Source: Bacteroidetes bacterium 43-93
GTDB lineage: Bacteria; Bacteroidota; Bacteroidia; Chitinophagales; Chitinophagaceae
Reading direction: 5' to 3'
DNA: 64,000 nt
Assembly (NCBI GenBank): GCA_001897855.1
Contig: MKUO01000027.1
Coordinates: 62,001-126,000 of the forward strand
Position 1 is the stretch's first letter. Each line of letters opens with the position of its first letter. This document shows positions 62,062 through 64,000 of the stretch, one piece after another. The notes under the pieces were generated by a model that was given only the letters and a program-made list of their open reading frames with translations, ran no database searches and was not told the DNA's origin. A program made the position numbers and the translations under genes.

Positions 62062-62529
62062 TTATGCAACCATAAAAGGTTGATGGTAAGTTTCTTTTTG
62101 GATATGGTAATTACGTTTCAGGATGGTTTGCTGGTTTGTTATCAGGGTTGAGGCATCTTCTAACAATTCGTCTGCGCGATTTTGAACCGTTTCGTAGGCT
62201 TTTTGCAGTGCATATTCACCAAAGAGGCAAAGTCCTATGATTGCGGCCCTATTTTGATGTAGCAGGTTCGTTTTCACCTGCATCCAAAAACGAAATAATT
62301 TCCCTGACAGAGATGTACGCAAGGTGGTTTTGCCATCCAACTGCCATACCATCTCTGCCAGCTGCGCTATATAGTTCCTGCTCTCTTCACAACAATTCTC
62401 AAATAAAGGGATCATTTGTTTGTCTTCCTCTTTCAGCACCCTCGATGCGAGCTTATACCCCTCAATCCTGTCGTGGTGCATTTGTATCAATTCGTTTAAG
62501 GTTGCAATAGTGTTGGTTTTCTGTGACAT
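62062..62529 (-). CDS. PA2169-family (DUF2383) four-helix-bundle protein
   Basis: 155 residues. NELIQMHHDRIEGYKLASRVL, LFENCCEESRNYIAQLAEMV and a later EYALQKAYETV fit the DUF2383 ferritin-like bundle. Function unknown, often stress-induced in relatives. It lies 51 bp upstream of the TspO-like gene on the same strand. Confidence 0.8.
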   Translation of the reverse strand: MSQKTNTIATLNELIQMHHDRIEGYKLASRVLKEEDKQMIPLFENCCEESRNYIAQLAEMVWQLDGKTTLRTSLSGKLFRFWMQVKTNLLHQNRAAIIGLCLFGEYALQKAYETVQNRADELLEDASTLITNQQTILKRNYHIQKETYHQPFMVA

Positions 62530-62588
62530 CTCATTCCTTCTTTCTCTGTATGTGTAACTAAAACTGTGCCATGCATAATTTACAGGGA

Positions 62589-62616
62589 CAAAAAAAGCTA
62601 CACAACAGTGTAGCTT
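62589..62616 (-). terminator. Rho-independent terminator after the lmo0937-type gene
   Basis: AAGCTACAC and GTGTAGCTT form a perfect 9-bp stem with loop AACA; on the minus strand it is followed by a T-run (62589-62594). Confidence 0.85.
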
Positions 62617-62642
62617 GTATGAGCATAATGATGATTATATCG

Positions 62643-62795
62643 CTATACTTCCCCGCGCCTGATAAGGCCAAGCAAAAGAGAAATAATGGCTAATACCAAT
62701 AATACATGTATAATGCTGCCGGCGCTATAAACTGTGAGGCCTAATACCCAACCTATTACCAGGATGATAGCTATAACATAAAGTAGCGTTCTCAT
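62643..62795 (-). CDS. lmo0937-family small membrane protein
   Basis: 50 residues from the ATG at 62795. Two hydrophobic helices (MRTLLYVIAIILVIGWVLGL and IIHVLLVLAIISLLLGLI), the layout of the lmo0937 family. The frame is open to 62888 but the extra 31 residues overlap the terminator of the next gene. Function unknown; often stress-induced. Confidence 0.75.
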   Translation of the reverse strand: MRTLLYVIAIILVIGWVLGLTVYSAGSIIHVLLVLAIISLLLGLIRRGEV

Positions 62796-62854
62796 AAAAA
62801 AATACGTTTTGGTTATTAAAAGAGCCAAATAAAACCGTGCCATCTTAAGGTAAC

Positions 62855-62881
62855 AAAAGGGGAGAAGCAGATGCTTCTCCC
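62855..62881 (-). terminator. Rho-independent terminator of the T9SS cargo gene
   Basis: GGGAGAAGC (62860-62868) pairs with GCTTCTCCC (62873-62881) around AGAT; on the minus strand CCTTTTG follows. Confidence 0.75.
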
Positions 62882-62903
62882 TCTTCATGCCCCATTTTAA
62901 AAA

Positions 62904-64000
62904 TCACTGTTTTACGAAAATGCCTTTAGCGGCTATGCTGTTGGGCCTGGATACCGTGTAGGTGTAATAGCCTGCAGCAAATTTTGCAACAGGTATATTG
63001 ATATAGGATATTCCGGAGTTGTAGGTAGCAGCATCGGTAGTATAAACAGCACGCCCGGTAAGGTCCAGGAATCTTACCTGCAACGTTTCCGGTGCACCAA
63101 GGTCTAGTTTGAAATGCACCATATCCTGTGCCGGATTGGGATAGAGCATAATTTCGGCATTGGCATACTGGCTGATAATTCCTGAGGATGCATCTTCAAT
63201 GCGCATCAGTTCAATACCGTTTGTACCATCATTTGCGGTAAAGTAAAGCCATTGCTTATACACAATGGGGTGGTCAAGCGTGCTGTTGTTAGGCCCTGTA
63301 TAAATATCCGAAACCAAAGTGCTGAAGGTGCCGTTATAATTATAAAGTTCCTGCCCGTATGGAGAAGCAGTTCCCCTGTAAAACAGCTTGGATTTATACG
63401 AAACCATGGAGCCAGGGCTGGTTTGCGTTATCGCGGCGACTTTGGATGTATTGCTTGTTGCCGGATCAAATACATACATGTTGAATAGCAGGCCACCGTT
63501 GGCAGATGCGGAAAAGTATATCTTACCGTTATATACTACCAGGTCATTGGTATTGATAAAAAACGATGAGTTTACCCCTGGGCTGATATCAGTAAGCCTT
63601 ACAGGCGCATTGTTGCCATCATAGGCATATAATTCACTGCCATGATCCGCAGACGTGGCTGTGAAGTATAGCTTGGAATTGTACACCAGCAGATTCCCCG
63701 GGTTGCTTCCCGCAGATCCATTGTTGATGTCTGCGATCATATGTACGCTTCCATTGGATGGGTCGATGCTGTAGAGTTCGTTGCCTGATGTGGCAGAGGT
63801 TGCCGTAAAATATATAGTACTGCCCATTACCGTAATAAACTGCACATCGCTGCTGGCAGCGCCGGAGGAAACATCCGTCATCCGGTTTGCCGTATTAGTG
63901 GCCGGGTCATACACCCAAAGCTCTTTGCCGTTTGCGGCGGTGCTCGCAGCAAAATAGAGCATGTTGTTATAGGCAACAAAATCAGTAGGATTCGAAGACG
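62904..64000 (-). CDS. Secreted ELWVYD-repeat protein with T9SS sorting domain, 5' part outside window
   Basis: The frame continues past base 64000 without a start (SSNPTDFVAYNNMLYFAAS), so the internal ATG at 63962 is not the start. At least 365 residues are visible. Repeats of the type YFTA-x4-GxELY-x-ID with an ELWVYD variant recur about every 50 residues, likely beta-propeller-like. The C-terminal about 80 residues begin LYPNPAQDMVHF and end AAGYYTYTVSRP and GIFVKQ, the type A T9SS sorting signal. The product is exported across the outer membrane by T9SS; PorW/SprE is encoded in the same window. Confidence 0.88.
   Translation of the reverse strand, partial: SSNPTDFVAYNNMLYFAASTAANGKELWVYDPATNTANRMTDVSSGAASSDVQFITVMGSTIYFTATSATSGNELYSIDPSNGSVHMIADINNGSAGSNPGNLLVYNSKLYFTATSADHGSELYAYDGNNAPVRLTDISPGVNSSFFINTNDLVVYNGKIYFSASANGGLLFNMYVFDPATSNTSKVAAITQTSPGSMVSYKSKLFYRGTASPYGQELYNYNGTFSTLVSDIYTGPNNSTLDHPIVYKQWLYFTANDGTNGIELMRIEDASSGIISQYANAEIMLYPNPAQDMVHFKLDLGAPETLQVRFLDLTGRAVYTTDAATYNSGISYINIPVAKFAAGYYTYTVSRPNSIAAKGIFVKQ

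Overview
The window looks like a chromosomal segment of a Bacteroidota bacterium, most likely a Chitinophagales/Chitinophagaceae-type organism. The evidence is a PorW/SprE-type component of the type IX secretion system (T9SS), a C-terminal T9SS sorting domain on the last gene, a DUF5686 protein, and several lipoproteins whose lipobox cysteine is followed by K or N. Repeated TAnnTTTG -7 boxes, sometimes with TTTG 19-20 bp upstream, are the vegetative promoter type of this phylum. No rRNA, tRNA or CRISPR array was found by eye.

Layout. 1-3.1 kb, minus strand: M13 peptidase (cut by the window edge), SprT-like protein, and an AtpI/AtpZ pair with a membrane-anchored M23-like stub. 3.6-13.4 kb, plus strand: porW/sprE, RelA/SpoT (p)ppGpp enzyme, M32 carboxypeptidase, then rimM-trmD-rplS. 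13.6-14.8 kb: a long disordered protein ending in a BON domain. 15.1-20.2 kb is an accessory region: orphan phage terminase small subunit, lipoprotein, dispersed palindromic repeats, and an AT-rich cluster of small unknown genes lying between >100-bp inverted repeats (16742-16848 and 20059-20164). 20.3-29.4 kb: PLP decarboxylase, PAS kinase-like protein without an ATPase domain, class III PHA synthase, alpha/beta hydrolase, PPK2, a secreted protein with a clan-CD-like His/Cys pair, and glyA. 29.4-30.8 kb: a RAYT transposase with five REP-like palindrome units.

30.8-38.2 kb: membrane proteins, an Nramp transporter fused to a universal stress protein domain behind overlapping palindromes, a GHKL-ATPase/STAS-like gene pair followed by a broken IS1595 transposase and an overlapping unknown gene. 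38.3-44.7 kb: BlaI/BlaR-type regulator pair with its operators, trpS, deoxynucleoside kinase, DUF5686 outer-membrane protein. 44.8-49.7 kb: a glycan-type cluster (two nucleotide-sugar epimerases, a polytopic membrane protein, a GT2 transferase). 49.8-59.9 kb is a signalling block: large PAS kinase, two single-domain receivers, a minus-strand operon rpoN - sigma-54 activator - REC-PAS kinase, and another kinase. 60-64 kb: small stress or envelope proteins, a TspO-like protein and the 3' part of a T9SS-exported repeat protein.

The most unusual points are the inverted-repeat-bounded small-gene island, the GHKL/STAS-like pair beside a broken transposase, the RAYT/REP locus, the putative caspase-like secreted protein, two coding sequences each broken by one in-frame TGA, two genes whose TTG start appears forced, and several strong palindromic operators next to start codons.
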